Below are positions 16,929 through 25,183 of a stretch of 64,000 bases of DNA, piece after piece (the first letter of the stretch is position 1; every line of letters starts with the position of its first letter). The stretch lies in the NCBI GenBank assembly GCA_964654855.1, contig CAZZJS010000005.1, positions 150,801 to 214,800 on the forward strand, written 5' to 3'. The notes beneath the pieces are model-generated. The model saw only the letters and a program-made list of their open reading frames with translations. It had not been told where the DNA came from and searched no databases. The translations under genes and the position numbers were made by a program. Source of the DNA: JALZUV01 sp964654855. GTDB lineage: Bacteria > Pseudomonadota > Alphaproteobacteria > Rickettsiales > JALZUV01.

Positions 16929-17974
16929 CTAGTTTCAGCCTCTACACGGTTTCTGCCATTTTCTTTGGCACGATATAAGGCACTATCGGCGCGTTCAATG
17001 AAAGCGTCGATAGTTTCTTCCGGTTGGCTTGAATGGTAGCGACTTACACCAATAGAGAGGGTGATTTGGCCAATCTCTTCCGTTGAATTCCTACGCTTGA
17101 TACGATTCTTGGCTACAAGAGAGCGAATTCCTTCAGCTACAATTTGCGCGCCAGGGGCGGGGGTATCTAGCAAGAGGATTGTAAATTCTTCGCCTCCATA
17201 GCGGCAGACAATGTCTTTGCCACGAACGGTGCGGCGTAAGACACCGGCAACCACTTTAAGCACTTCGTCGCCAATTTGATGCCCCCATGTGTCGTTGAAG
17301 TTTTTGAAATAATCAATATCTATCATAAGCAAGCAAAGCTCAGATTTGGTTTTTGTGGATCGCACGGCTTGCTCTTGTATGAGTTCATCAAAAGCACGAC
17401 GGTTATTGAGGCCGGTTAGGCCATCGATACGCGCTTCAGTCGTGGCTTTCTCAAGATTTTCGCGAAGCTCGGCAATTTCTTTTTGAGATTCTTTCATCTG
17501 TACGTCAAAATCAGAACCGCTTTGTTTGATTTCTTGTAATTGGCCAACCACTTCGCCGAGCAATCCTTCTAGATTTTCGTCGTCATCAATCTTTGAGGAT
17601 AGAGTATTTGTTTGCTCACCCAATTTATCGTTATAGGCTTTAGCCTCACTCGAGAATTTACCGACCATGTTCATTAATCGGTTCATCGCTTCGTTTATGT
17701 CTTGCGCTGCTTCTTCATTGCCTGAGGTTTTAGCGAAGTATTTCGTATGTAGCTTATGATTCACTTCCTCTGTGAACTTTATGTTTTGCTTGCTCAGGCT
17801 GTGTATTTCTAGCGAAAGTTCAGGCATATTACCTGCAATATGGTGATACCAAATCGTGTAATTTTCAGGTGTTGGGGGGAGTTTTGCTTTAGCCATGGCT
17901 TGCAGAGCTTTTTGCGACAAGCTTTGCGCATCTTGCTTTGAGTTTGCATCAAATATTTCTGGCATTAACGGCAT
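16925..17974 (-). CDS. Diguanylate cyclase with N-terminal helical region
   Basis: Residues about 185-345 form a complete GGDEF domain: DGLTGLNNRRAFDE, LMIDIDYFKNFNDTWGHQIGDEVL, the active-site motif RYGGEEF and SIGVSRY. This makes cyclic di-GMP from GTP. The product-inhibition site RxxD is not obvious before GGEEF. The N-terminal 180 residues are soluble and helical, with a coiled coil leading into the GGDEF domain, a layout shared with other alphaproteobacterial diguanylate cyclases that start with a PTPENYTIWYHH-type motif. Together with the degenerate EAL-like protein it points to c-di-GMP signalling. Its 3' end overlaps ahpD by 4 bp, convergent. Confidence 0.93.
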   Translation of the reverse strand: MPLMPEIFDANSKQDAQSLSQKALQAMAKAKLPPTPENYTIWYHHIAGNMPELSLEIHSLSKQNIKFTEEVNHKLHTKYFAKTSGNEEAAQDINEAMNRLMNMVGKFSSEAKAYNDKLGEQTNTLSSKIDDDENLEGLLGEVVGQLQEIKQSGSDFDVQMKESQKEIAELRENLEKATTEARIDGLTGLNNRRAFDELIQEQAVRSTKTKSELCLLMIDIDYFKNFNDTWGHQIGDEVLKVVAGVLRRTVRGKDIVCRYGGEEFTILLLDTPAPGAQIVAEGIRSLVAKNRIKRRNSTEEIGQITLSIGVSRYHSSQPEETIDAFIERADSALYRAKENGRNRVEAETS

Positions 17975-18054
17975 AATTCTATTCTAGGCCAAAAAATATT
18001 GAAAATCCGTTAAAATCGTTCACTTATTTGCAAGAAAATGGCATAAGCAGCTTT

Positions 18055-19080
18055 ATGAACCTTTATTCACTTGTCAGACCATTGATTTTTCAACTTTCTC
18101 CAGAAAAGGCACATCAATTGGCGCTGAGTTTTTCCGGAGTCGGAGGCTCTCGCTACAAGAATAAAATGCTTCCTCAAACGGTGTTCGGACTTGAGTTTGC
18201 CAATCCAGTAGGGCTGTCAGCAGGGTTTGATAAAAATGCGCAAGCCGTAAATGGCCTTTCCAAAATGGGATTTGGGTTCTTGGAGCTTGGAACGGTGACG
18301 CCGCTGGCACAACCAGGGAACCCTCAGCCACGGCTCTTTCGATTGATCGAAGATGAGGCGGTGATCAACCGTCTCGGGTTTAATAATGGTGGGCTTGAGG
18401 TGTTTTGTAAGAATTTAGAAGTTGCGAAGCGTACCCTTCCGCTGGGGGCTAATATTGGTAAGAATAAAGATCAAACCGATGCTGTGGCTGATTATGTGCA
18501 AGGTTTGGAAGCGGTAAGCCCGCTGGCAGATTATGTGACGGTGAATATTTCCTCGCCCAATACGCAAGGTTTGCGTGATCTGCAAGAGAAGGATTCATTA
18601 CGTGAACTATTGGCTGCCTTAATGGAAAAACGCACCAAGCCAATTTTGTTAAAAGTCGCGCCTGATTTAGATGAAAAACAAATCGAACATATTGCAGAAA
18701 CGGTGCTGGAACAGCGAATTGATGGATTGATTGTTAGCAATACTACGCTAGATCGATCGGAGAGCTTACAGAATATTCATAAAACAGAAAGTGGTGGGTT
18801 AAGCGGTAAGCCCATTTTAGATAAATCCAATCGTGTGCTAAAGCTCTTTGCTAAGCAGATTAATGGGAAAATTCCATTGATTGGGGTAGGGGGGATTGCC
18901 AGCGGAGTGGATGCTTATGCAAAGATTCGTGCTGGAGCGTCACTCGTGCAGCTTTATACTGCATTAGTCTATCAGGGGCCGAGTTTGGTCGCGCGGATTA
19001 ATCGTGAGTTGGTGGAATTGCTTGCACAAGACGGATACCGCCATATAAGTGAGGCCATTGGAGCAGATTTAAATGACTAA
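18055..19080 (+). CDS. pyrD: Dihydroorotate dehydrogenase (quinone), class 2
   Basis: PyrD oxidises dihydroorotate to orotate with FMN and the quinone pool, in pyrimidine synthesis. The N-terminal membrane-associating helix (LYSLVRPLIFQLSPEKAHQLAL) marks class 2. Core motifs FANPVGLSAGFDKNAQA, GFGFLELGTVTP, NISSPNTQGLRDL (with the catalytic Ser region), LLKVAPDL and IPLIGVGGIASG are present. ATG at 18055 is chosen rather than an upstream in-frame TTG (18028), as it places the amphipathic helix at the normal distance. The last 8 bp overlap trpS. Confidence 0.95.
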   Translation: MNLYSLVRPLIFQLSPEKAHQLALSFSGVGGSRYKNKMLPQTVFGLEFANPVGLSAGFDKNAQAVNGLSKMGFGFLELGTVTPLAQPGNPQPRLFRLIEDEAVINRLGFNNGGLEVFCKNLEVAKRTLPLGANIGKNKDQTDAVADYVQGLEAVSPLADYVTVNISSPNTQGLRDLQEKDSLRELLAALMEKRTKPILLKVAPDLDEKQIEHIAETVLEQRIDGLIVSNTTLDRSESLQNIHKTESGGLSGKPILDKSNRVLKLFAKQINGKIPLIGVGGIASGVDAYAKIRAGASLVQLYTALVYQGPSLVARINRELVELLAQDGYRHISEAIGADLND

Positions 19081-20086
19081 GAAACGTGTATTTTCAGGCG
19101 TACAGCCAACGGGTAATCTTCATTTGGGGAACTATCTAGGGGCGATTCGCCATTGGGTGAAGATGCAAGATGAATATGAATGTATTTACGGCATTATGGA
19201 TCTGCACGCGATTACGGTGCCACAAAATTCCGAGAATTTGCGTAACTCTATTCGTGAAGTAGCAGCAGCGTTGATTGCCAGTGGGATTGATCCGAATAAG
19301 AGTATTCTCTTCCCGCAATCAGCCGTGTCAGCCCATGCTGAGCTAGCTTGGATTTTTAACTGCCATACGCCGCTTGGGTGGTTGAATCGAATGACACAAT
19401 TTAAAGAAAAGGCGGGTAAGAAACGCGATAATGCCTCGCTTGGTCTTTATGGCTATCCGGTGCTTATGGCGGCTGACATCCTTGCTTATAATGCGACTCA
19501 TGTGCCTGTTGGCGAAGATCAAAAGCAACATCTTGAACTTTCGCGCGATATTGCGGGTGCGTTTAACCGCGCTTACGATCATGAATATTTTGAACTGCCG
19601 GAGCCGCTCATCATGGGCGAAGCAACGCGTGTCATGAGCCTGCGTGATGGTACGAATAAAATGAGTAAATCTGATGCTTCGGAAATGTCGCGTATTGATC
19701 TGACCGATGATGAAGATGCGATTGCGAAGAAATTCCGCAAAGCCAAGTCTGATATGCTGGAAGGCGTGACTTATGATGTGGAAAATCGTCCAGAGGCGAG
19801 TAACTTGCTTACCATTTATGCAGCTTTGGCTGAAAAGCAGCGTGCTGAGGTGGAAGCGCAATTTGCCGCAAGTAGTTTTGCAGCTTTTAAAAAAGAACTC
19901 ACCGATTTGGCGGTGGCAAAATTGGCGCCGCTTACCTCAAAAATGCGTGTGCTAATGGAAGATCCAGAAAGTATTGATCGTTACCTACAAATGGGAACGG
20001 AACGCGCGGATGAAATTGCCCAGAAGCATTTAGCAGAGGTTCGTGAGATTGTTGGCTTCCCTGTATTTAAACCCTCTAGTTTTTAA
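19073..20086 (+). CDS. trpS: Tryptophanyl-tRNA synthetase
   Basis: This is a class I aminoacyl-tRNA synthetase charging tRNA-Trp. The HIGH-like motif appears as PTGNLHLGNYLG near residue 12 and the KMSKS loop as NKMSKSDAS near residue 200. At 337 residues it matches bacterial TrpS. The start codon overlaps the end of pyrD by 8 bp, and a small membrane-protein gene follows 3 bp after its stop, suggesting an operon pyrD-trpS-orf. Confidence 0.96.
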   Translation: MTKKRVFSGVQPTGNLHLGNYLGAIRHWVKMQDEYECIYGIMDLHAITVPQNSENLRNSIREVAAALIASGIDPNKSILFPQSAVSAHAELAWIFNCHTPLGWLNRMTQFKEKAGKKRDNASLGLYGYPVLMAADILAYNATHVPVGEDQKQHLELSRDIAGAFNRAYDHEYFELPEPLIMGEATRVMSLRDGTNKMSKSDASEMSRIDLTDDEDAIAKKFRKAKSDMLEGVTYDVENRPEASNLLTIYAALAEKQRAEVEAQFAASSFAAFKKELTDLAVAKLAPLTSKMRVLMEDPESIDRYLQMGTERADEIAQKHLAEVREIVGFPVFKPSSF

Positions 20087-20089
20087 CCT

Positions 20090-20674
20090 ATGGATCGCGA
20101 GAAGTTAGAATATACGATTAAAGAAACCTTTCGACTTAAAGGTTGGTGGTACTTTACGTGGCGCTTCTTTGTGTTGGTTGGGGCTATCTGGTATTTCTGG
20201 CCACAAACGGTGGAACCCGTTGTAAGAGTACCTGAAAAAGAAGAACCATTTGTAGCGAAAGAATGGCATCAAACCGCAGAAACAGATCGTGATTTGCGCG
20301 AAATTCTTACCACCACTCAGAGCACCTTCTACTGGGATAGCTTCAACTGGATGATGGAATATGGCAAAGCAGCTAAGCCTAAAGGTTTTGAAAGTAAGAT
20401 TATCAAACTTCTCATGGTGATGGGGGAGGCGGCTTCTGATGAGAAACAAGGTTATTGCCGTCAATTTCGCGAGAAAATAGTGGTGGTTGGTAAAGCCAAT
20501 ACACGTGAGGGTATCGCTTGTAAGCGCGGTCTAGCGGATTGGTGTAAACAAGTGGCTGGTGAGAAAATGCATTGCCGCGATCAAAAACCAACGGGCTTAG
20601 ATGCTCTGACAGCGGATCAACATAATCTAAAAACCAAGCTGAATCGTGGCTTACAGAAGCTCCCAAGCTTCTAA
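20090..20674 (+). CDS. Hypothetical single-pass membrane protein, 194 aa
   Basis: I do not recognise this protein. It has a short basic N-terminus, one membrane helix (about residues 19-38, rich in Trp and Phe), a Glu-rich spacer, and a folded region (about 60-190) containing three Cys residues (GYCRQF, IACKRG and MHCRDQ regions and WCKQ). A periplasmic domain with disulfides is plausible. Starting 3 bp after trpS, it is probably cotranscribed with it, which says little about its role. A tRNA-Leu gene converges on it. Confidence 0.7.
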   Translation: MDREKLEYTIKETFRLKGWWYFTWRFFVLVGAIWYFWPQTVEPVVRVPEKEEPFVAKEWHQTAETDRDLREILTTTQSTFYWDSFNWMMEYGKAAKPKGFESKIIKLLMVMGEAASDEKQGYCRQFREKIVVVGKANTREGIACKRGLADWCKQVAGEKMHCRDQKPTGLDALTADQHNLKTKLNRGLQKLPSF

Positions 20675-20692
20675 AAGTTTAATCATCAAAGA

Positions 20693-20776
20693 TGGTACCT
20701 CAGGTCAGACTCGAACTGACACTCCATAGGAACCGGATTTTGAATCCGGCGCGTCTACCAATTCCGCCACTGAGGC
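20693..20776 (-). tRNA. tRNA-Leu (anticodon CAA)
   Basis: The minus strand folds as a class II tRNA: acceptor stem GCCTCAG pairs with CTGAGGT, the anticodon arm reads CCGGA-TTCAAAA-TCCGG with anticodon CAA, a variable arm is present, and the T-arm holds GTTCGAGTC. The terminal CCA is encoded (20693-20695). Acceptor pair 1-72 is G-U. Confidence 0.95.
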
Positions 20777-20837
20777 ACAGTGTGAAACAAAAGAATGTCG
20801 CACTATACGTACCGTTTGGTAAAGGTCAATGCCCTGT

Positions 20838-21929
20838 TTAAACTAAGAAAGGATCAAACGCGAAAAGCACATCTTCTTCTGTCAGATCGGTTACGCCTTT
20901 GACACGTATCACGCTACCATCTTCGAACAAGATGTGACTATTGCCATTAGTGGTTTCGCGGATATTTAACTCAGAAAAAGAGTCTGCAATATCGCCTAAT
21001 CCTAGGTGATCGACTCCTTTGACAAAATCCTGAATGGTTGCGTGAAAATTGGTGAATCGGTTTGAGAAAATAAAGACATCGCTACCTTCGCCGCCAACAT
21101 GATTATCAACCCCGCTAGTCGTAACAAGTATATCATCGCCTTCGCCACCAAAGAGGCGATCATTACCGATAGCTTCAAAAAATGCTTCCGGTGATTCATC
21201 TATAAAGTTATCGATGATCAAGTCATTTCCTTTGCCGCCAATCAGCTTATCATTTCCGCCACCGCCATGAAGGAAGTCTACGCCATTACCGCCATTGATA
21301 AAATCGTTACCCATGCCACCATCGAGGAAATCGCCATCATCTTGCCCGTAGAGCCGGTCATCGCCGCCAAAGCCATTGATAAAATCGTCGCCATCTCCAC
21401 CGATTAGCACTTCATTTGTATCGACACCAATAGGATTGTCGTAGAAGGGGGCATTACCATGCCCACCAAGGATTGTATCGTTTCCGGTACCGCCCTCAAG
21501 CACGGCTTCCGTTAAGTGGTATGCTTCTAGTTCAGGTGAGCTGGATAGTACGCGGATGATGAAATCATCACCGGAGTTGGCATCAATTTTATTCTGGCCG
21601 CTTGCTACTACGATTGTATCATTGCCTAGCCCGCCTTGAACGATGTTATCAATACCTTCGATGAAGATGAAATCGTCTCCGCTACCGGTGCGGATGTCAT
21701 TTTGGAAAGAAATTTCACCAAGGATGCGGTCATTGCCGTCGCCCCCTCTAATGATACTGTCAGAAGTTCCAAGAATGGTGAATATATCGTTGCCTTCTTC
21801 GCCGTAAAGAGCGATGTCGTGCGCGCCATCTGCTTCGAATATATCAGAACCTTCTGCACCGAAAATCGTTTCATTAGGCGAGATAAAATCAAAAACATCT
21901 ATTCCAGAAGTACCGTTAATAACCGTCAT
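20838..21929 (-). CDS. RTX calcium-binding repeat protein, probable type I secretion cargo
   Basis: The 363-residue protein is almost entirely glycine-aspartate nonapeptide repeats of the GGxGxDxxx type, for example IRGGDGNDRI, LEGGTGNDTI, LIGGDGDDFI, LDGGMGNDFI and LFGGEGDDIL. These bind calcium and fold into a parallel beta roll outside the cell. No enzymatic domain is visible and there is no N-terminal signal peptide; the C-terminal 60 residues, after the repeats, would carry the uncleaved type I secretion signal. The start is backed by AGAGGG ahead of the ATG. The exporter at 10.3-13.3 kb is the natural candidate transporter, although not adjacent. Confidence 0.88.
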   Translation of the reverse strand: MTVINGTSGIDVFDFISPNETIFGAEGSDIFEADGAHDIALYGEEGNDIFTILGTSDSIIRGGDGNDRILGEISFQNDIRTGSGDDFIFIEGIDNIVQGGLGNDTIVVASGQNKIDANSGDDFIIRVLSSSPELEAYHLTEAVLEGGTGNDTILGGHGNAPFYDNPIGVDTNEVLIGGDGDDFINGFGGDDRLYGQDDGDFLDGGMGNDFINGGNGVDFLHGGGGNDKLIGGKGNDLIIDNFIDESPEAFFEAIGNDRLFGGEGDDILVTTSGVDNHVGGEGSDVFIFSNRFTNFHATIQDFVKGVDHLGLGDIADSFSELNIRETTNGNSHILFEDGSVIRVKGVTDLTEEDVLFAFDPFLV

Positions 21930-22065
21930 GGGTTAACCCTCTTTAATTTTTTATTGTGGCAAAGCTAAGCTAAGAATGAGTAGGAGTAAACTAGAATTAT
22001 GAACGATATTTTTAATGCCGTTCTAAGACTAAAGGGAAGAATTTATTGAGATAACCTCAGATAAG

Positions 22066-22101
22066 AAAAAGCCCCGCTTGTTTGCACAGGCGAAGCTTTT
22101 T
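22066..22101 (-). terminator. Intrinsic terminator of ndk
   Basis: On the minus strand, AAAAGCTTCGCCTGT pairs imperfectly with ACAAGCGGGGCTTTTT, giving a GC-rich stem, 4-base loop and a T tract, starting about 25 bp past the ndk stop. Confidence 0.8.
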
Positions 22102-22124
22102 AAAAACAAAATTCTTCTTAGGAA

Positions 22125-22547
22125 TTAGCCAACGATTTCATTGTCGTTGAAGAAGAATTTAATTTCGATTGCTGCATTTTCGTCTGAATCAGAACCGTGA
22201 ACGCTGTTGGCTTCGATGCTTTCAGCAAAATCTTTGCGGATCGTGCCAGAATCAGCATCTTCAGGGTTTGTTGCGCCCATGATCTCACGGTTTTTAAGAA
22301 CAGCATTTTCGCCTTCTAGAACTTGAACGACAACAGGGCCTGAAGTCATGAAGTTTACGAGGTCATTATAGAATGGGCGTTCTTTATGCACTTCGTAAAA
22401 GCCTTGCGCTTGTGCTTCGCTCATGTGGATGCGTTTAGATGCGACAACACGAAGACCGTTTTCTTCAAAACGTTGAGTGATTGCACCGGTAAGGTTACGA
22501 CGAGTTGCATCAGGTTTGATGATTGAGAAAGTACGTTGAATAGCCAT
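22125..22547 (-). CDS. ndk: Nucleoside diphosphate kinase
   Basis: Ndk equalises nucleoside triphosphate pools by transferring the gamma phosphate through a phosphohistidine. The 140-residue sequence starts with RTFSIIKPDA and includes GATNPEDADSGTIRKDF and the active-site motif NSVHGSDS, with the catalytic His near residue 117. Length is standard. AGGAG lies ahead of the ATG. It is a single-gene unit with its own terminator at 22066-22101. Confidence 0.97.
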   Translation of the reverse strand: MAIQRTFSIIKPDATRRNLTGAITQRFEENGLRVVASKRIHMSEAQAQGFYEVHKERPFYNDLVNFMTSGPVVVQVLEGENAVLKNREIMGATNPEDADSGTIRKDFAESIEANSVHGSDSDENAAIEIKFFFNDNEIVG

Positions 22548-22616
22548 TTTAAGCTCCTAATTGGGGTTGTTTCTTGCGGGGCTTATAGCATGGCAAGGCG
22601 CGAATGCAAGTGCCTC

Positions 22617-23498
22617 TTAATCATCTTCAGAATCAGGCTCGACACCTTCGATGGTTTCTTCTTTTTCTTCCACTTGGCTGCCGGCTGCTTTGAGCAGTTG
22701 ATAGTTAAATTCAGCGCCGAAAATAAAAATTACATTAATGATGTAAAAGAAGAGTAAGGTAGCAATAACACTTCCGAGTGAGCCATAGATAAGGGTGACT
22801 TGATCAAAGCCACTCAAATAGAGCCGGAGGCCTTTTACGGCGAGTGTCCAAAGTAAAACGGTTAGTAGCGCACCAGGCAAAACGGCAGAGAGGGTTTGCT
22901 TAATATTGGGCAGCGAGTAATAGGCGAGGACGACCAGTAGCAGCATCATCACACCGGAATAGAATTGTAAATTCTGGCCGATATTCTCATTAATGCCGAG
23001 TCCGGTGAGTTCTTCTGCCCAGTCGATTACGCTGGGGGCGATAAACATTGCACCCATGCCGAGCATGATAAAGGCGGTGAAGATCAATAATTGGCCGATA
23101 GACCATAAGCGTCGCCATACATAAGCTGGTGGCGTGCCGACTCGGTAAGCGCGGTTTAGTACGGTGCGATAACCCTCAACAGCGCTGGAGGCTGTCCATA
23201 TTGCGGCAAGCATTGAAAGGGTGAGTAGACCACGCGGTGGGCCTTGCACAATTTCGTCGATACGCGGCAATAGTGCGGCGGTGGCATCGGCGGGTAAAGT
23301 GTCGCGCAGCATGGTGATAAAGGCGCGACCTAAATCACCTTCGCCAAAGAAACCAGCAAGGGCGACAATGAATACGATGAAAGGAAAGAGCGATAGTAAC
23401 CCCATGAAAGAGAGATAGCCCGCATGCTCAATCCCATCATGCGTGATGACTGTATGTTCTGTCGCTTTGGTGAGCGCTCTGGGGATTTGGGCTAGCAT
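22617..23498 (-). CDS. YihY/BrkB-family inner-membrane protein
   Basis: The 293-residue protein has about six membrane helices and the YihY family pattern: an early AGYLSFMGLLSLFPFIVFIVAL, then ASSAVEGYRTVLNRAYRV, PNIKQTLSAVLPGALLTVLLW and YGSLGSVIATLLFFYIINVIFIFGAEFN. Earlier annotations as ribonuclease BN are not supported for this family; the function is uncertain, with transport or envelope roles proposed. The C-terminus is a short acidic cytoplasmic tail. It lies downstream of nothing obvious; ndk follows on the same strand after about 70 bp. Confidence 0.88.
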   Translation of the reverse strand: MLAQIPRALTKATEHTVITHDGIEHAGYLSFMGLLSLFPFIVFIVALAGFFGEGDLGRAFITMLRDTLPADATAALLPRIDEIVQGPPRGLLTLSMLAAIWTASSAVEGYRTVLNRAYRVGTPPAYVWRRLWSIGQLLIFTAFIMLGMGAMFIAPSVIDWAEELTGLGINENIGQNLQFYSGVMMLLLVVLAYYSLPNIKQTLSAVLPGALLTVLLWTLAVKGLRLYLSGFDQVTLIYGSLGSVIATLLFFYIINVIFIFGAEFNYQLLKAAGSQVEEKEETIEGVEPDSEDD

Positions 23499-23588
23499 AA
23501 TTGATATGTAAGCATGCTGTAGGGTTTTGTCATCCCGGAAGTTTCAACTTTTTCATAATCAGTTGCTAAATTAGTTGAGGGTCTCATA

Positions 23589-24071
23589 ATGCGTGACATG
23601 GACACGATTATGACTTTAGCCAATGCGCCCTATCTTTGGTTGGCATTGGGAGCATTGCTTTTAGCGCTCGAAGCGTTTGGAGTTTCAGGAATAGGTTTCT
23701 TATTTGCCGGTTTGGCAGCCATTATCACCGCGATTTTTGCGCATTTAGGCTGGGCAGAAACGGTATGGACACAAACCGCATGGTTCTTTGCGGTAACCGT
23801 TGCTTGGGCGGTGCTGCTTTGGGTGCCAATGCAGCGTATGAAGGTGCAAAAACATGCAGGTGTTGAAGGGTTTGCCAATATGGTTGGCGATGAAGTGACC
23901 GTATTAAAAGGCGGTTTACATCCCAATAAAAGTGGCAAAGTGCGTTGGTCTGGTACGACCATGAAAGCTAAATTAGCCGATGGGGCGACAGCGCAAGCTG
24001 AAGGTGAAACCGTGCTTATTCAAGCCGTAAAAGGAACGGTGCTGATTGTAGCGCCCGTAAATGAGGAATAA
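23589..24071 (+). CDS. NfeD-family short membrane protein
   Basis: The 160-residue protein has three hydrophobic segments (about residues 12-32, 36-55 and 64-84) followed by a C-terminal OB-fold-like domain (GDEVTVLKGGLHPNKSGKVRWSG). This is the short NfeD type that pairs with SPFH/stomatin proteins, and the SPFH gene follows 5 bp later. The pair is thought to act in membrane microdomain organisation and stress tolerance. GAGGG precedes the ATG at a good distance. Confidence 0.85.
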   Translation: MRDMDTIMTLANAPYLWLALGALLLALEAFGVSGIGFLFAGLAAIITAIFAHLGWAETVWTQTAWFFAVTVAWAVLLWVPMQRMKVQKHAGVEGFANMVGDEVTVLKGGLHPNKSGKVRWSGTTMKAKLADGATAQAEGETVLIQAVKGTVLIVAPVNEE

Positions 24072-24076
24072 ATATC

Positions 24077-25048
24077 ATGTTAGAATTTGGAAGTGTATTA
24101 AGCCTAACCTTCGCCTTTGGCGTGGTGCTCATCGTATGGAAAGGCGTGAAAATCGTTCCCCAGCAAGAGGCCTGGATTGTTGAAAAATTGGGTAAATTTG
24201 ACCGTAACCTAACGGCGGGTTTGAATATTCTTATCCCGTTTGTGGAGCGGGTCGCTTACAAACATTCTCTCAAAGAATATGCGAATGATGTGCAGGAACA
24301 ATCGGCCATTACGCGCGATAATGTGACGCTCATTATGGATGGCGTGATCTACACTCGTATTACCGATGCGAAAGCGGCGAGTTATGGCGTTTCAAACCCA
24401 ATTTATGCGGTAACGCAGCTCGCGCAAACGACCATGCGTTCGGAAATTGGTAAGCTTACGTTGGATCAATGTTTTGAAGAGCGTGAAGTACTTAACGCCA
24501 ATATCGTAAATGCAATTAACGAGGCGGCGCAAACCTGGGGTATCCAATGTATGCGTTACGAAATTCGTAACATCACACCGCCACATAGCGTGTTGCAGGC
24601 GATGGAATTGCAAGTAGCGGCAGAACGTCAGAAACGTGCGGAGATTTTGGACTCTGAAGGTCAAAAGCAATCGCAAATCAATATCGCGGAAGCGCAAAAG
24701 CAAGAAGTAGTATTAGAATCAGAGGCTGCGAAAATTGATCAAATCAACCGCGCACAAGGTGAGGCGGAAGCAATTAAAGAAGTTGCCATTGCGACCGCTG
24801 AAGGGATCCGCGTGGTTGCCCATTCGATTACTGAGAAAGGCGGAACAGATGCGGTAGCCCTTAAAGTAGCTGAGCAATATGTGTCGGCCTTTGGTCAGCT
24901 CGCGAAAGAATCAAATACGATTCTGATGCCTGCTAATGCGAATGATGCAGGCTCTATGGTGGCGCAAGCGATGTCCGTTTTTAATCAGGTGAAAGTTGAA
25001 ACGGCAGAAGCAGCGGCTACTGGCAAAAGCCCGTGGAAAAATAAATAA
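24077..25048 (+). CDS. SPFH/Band 7 (stomatin-like, QmcA-type) protein
   Basis: The 323-residue protein has an N-terminal membrane anchor (about residues 5-24), then the SPFH domain (VPQQEAWIVEKLGKF through RNITPPHSVLQAME) and a helical segment of Ala/Glu/Gln-rich repeats (about 185-250) that drives oligomerisation. It should form rings in the inner membrane with the upstream NfeD-like partner, and in E. coli the QmcA relatives interact with membrane proteases. It forms an operon with the NfeD gene (5-bp gap). Confidence 0.92.
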   Translation: MLEFGSVLSLTFAFGVVLIVWKGVKIVPQQEAWIVEKLGKFDRNLTAGLNILIPFVERVAYKHSLKEYANDVQEQSAITRDNVTLIMDGVIYTRITDAKAASYGVSNPIYAVTQLAQTTMRSEIGKLTLDQCFEEREVLNANIVNAINEAAQTWGIQCMRYEIRNITPPHSVLQAMELQVAAERQKRAEILDSEGQKQSQINIAEAQKQEVVLESEAAKIDQINRAQGEAEAIKEVAIATAEGIRVVAHSITEKGGTDAVALKVAEQYVSAFGQLAKESNTILMPANANDAGSMVAQAMSVFNQVKVETAEAAATGKSPWKNK

Positions 25049-25183
25049 GTGATTTGTCCAAACCGTTAAATGGTCATGCGCTTACCGCGCGGCTACCTTT
25101 CCGGATAGACTCTGAAACAAATTCAGGGTGATAGATGGAGGATTCGAAATGACGTTCGGTTTTTTTTCCTGTATGCCCAGTTA
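25049..25183 (+). other. Possible structured leader or small RNA upstream of nadB
   Basis: The 135-bp gap contains several local hairpins: CTCTGAA/TTCAGGG at 25110-25128, the self-complementary CCGCGCGG at 25085-25092, and CGAA/TTCG at 25145-25158 followed directly by eight T residues (25160-25167), which resembles a weak intrinsic terminator just before nadB. It matches no riboswitch class I can name. It could be a terminator for the SPFH operon, an attenuator of nadB, or a small RNA. Confidence 0.3.

Noticed and set aside
22617..23498. Ribonuclease BN
   Set aside because: YihY-type membrane proteins were once given this name; the sequence is a polytopic membrane protein with no nuclease motif.
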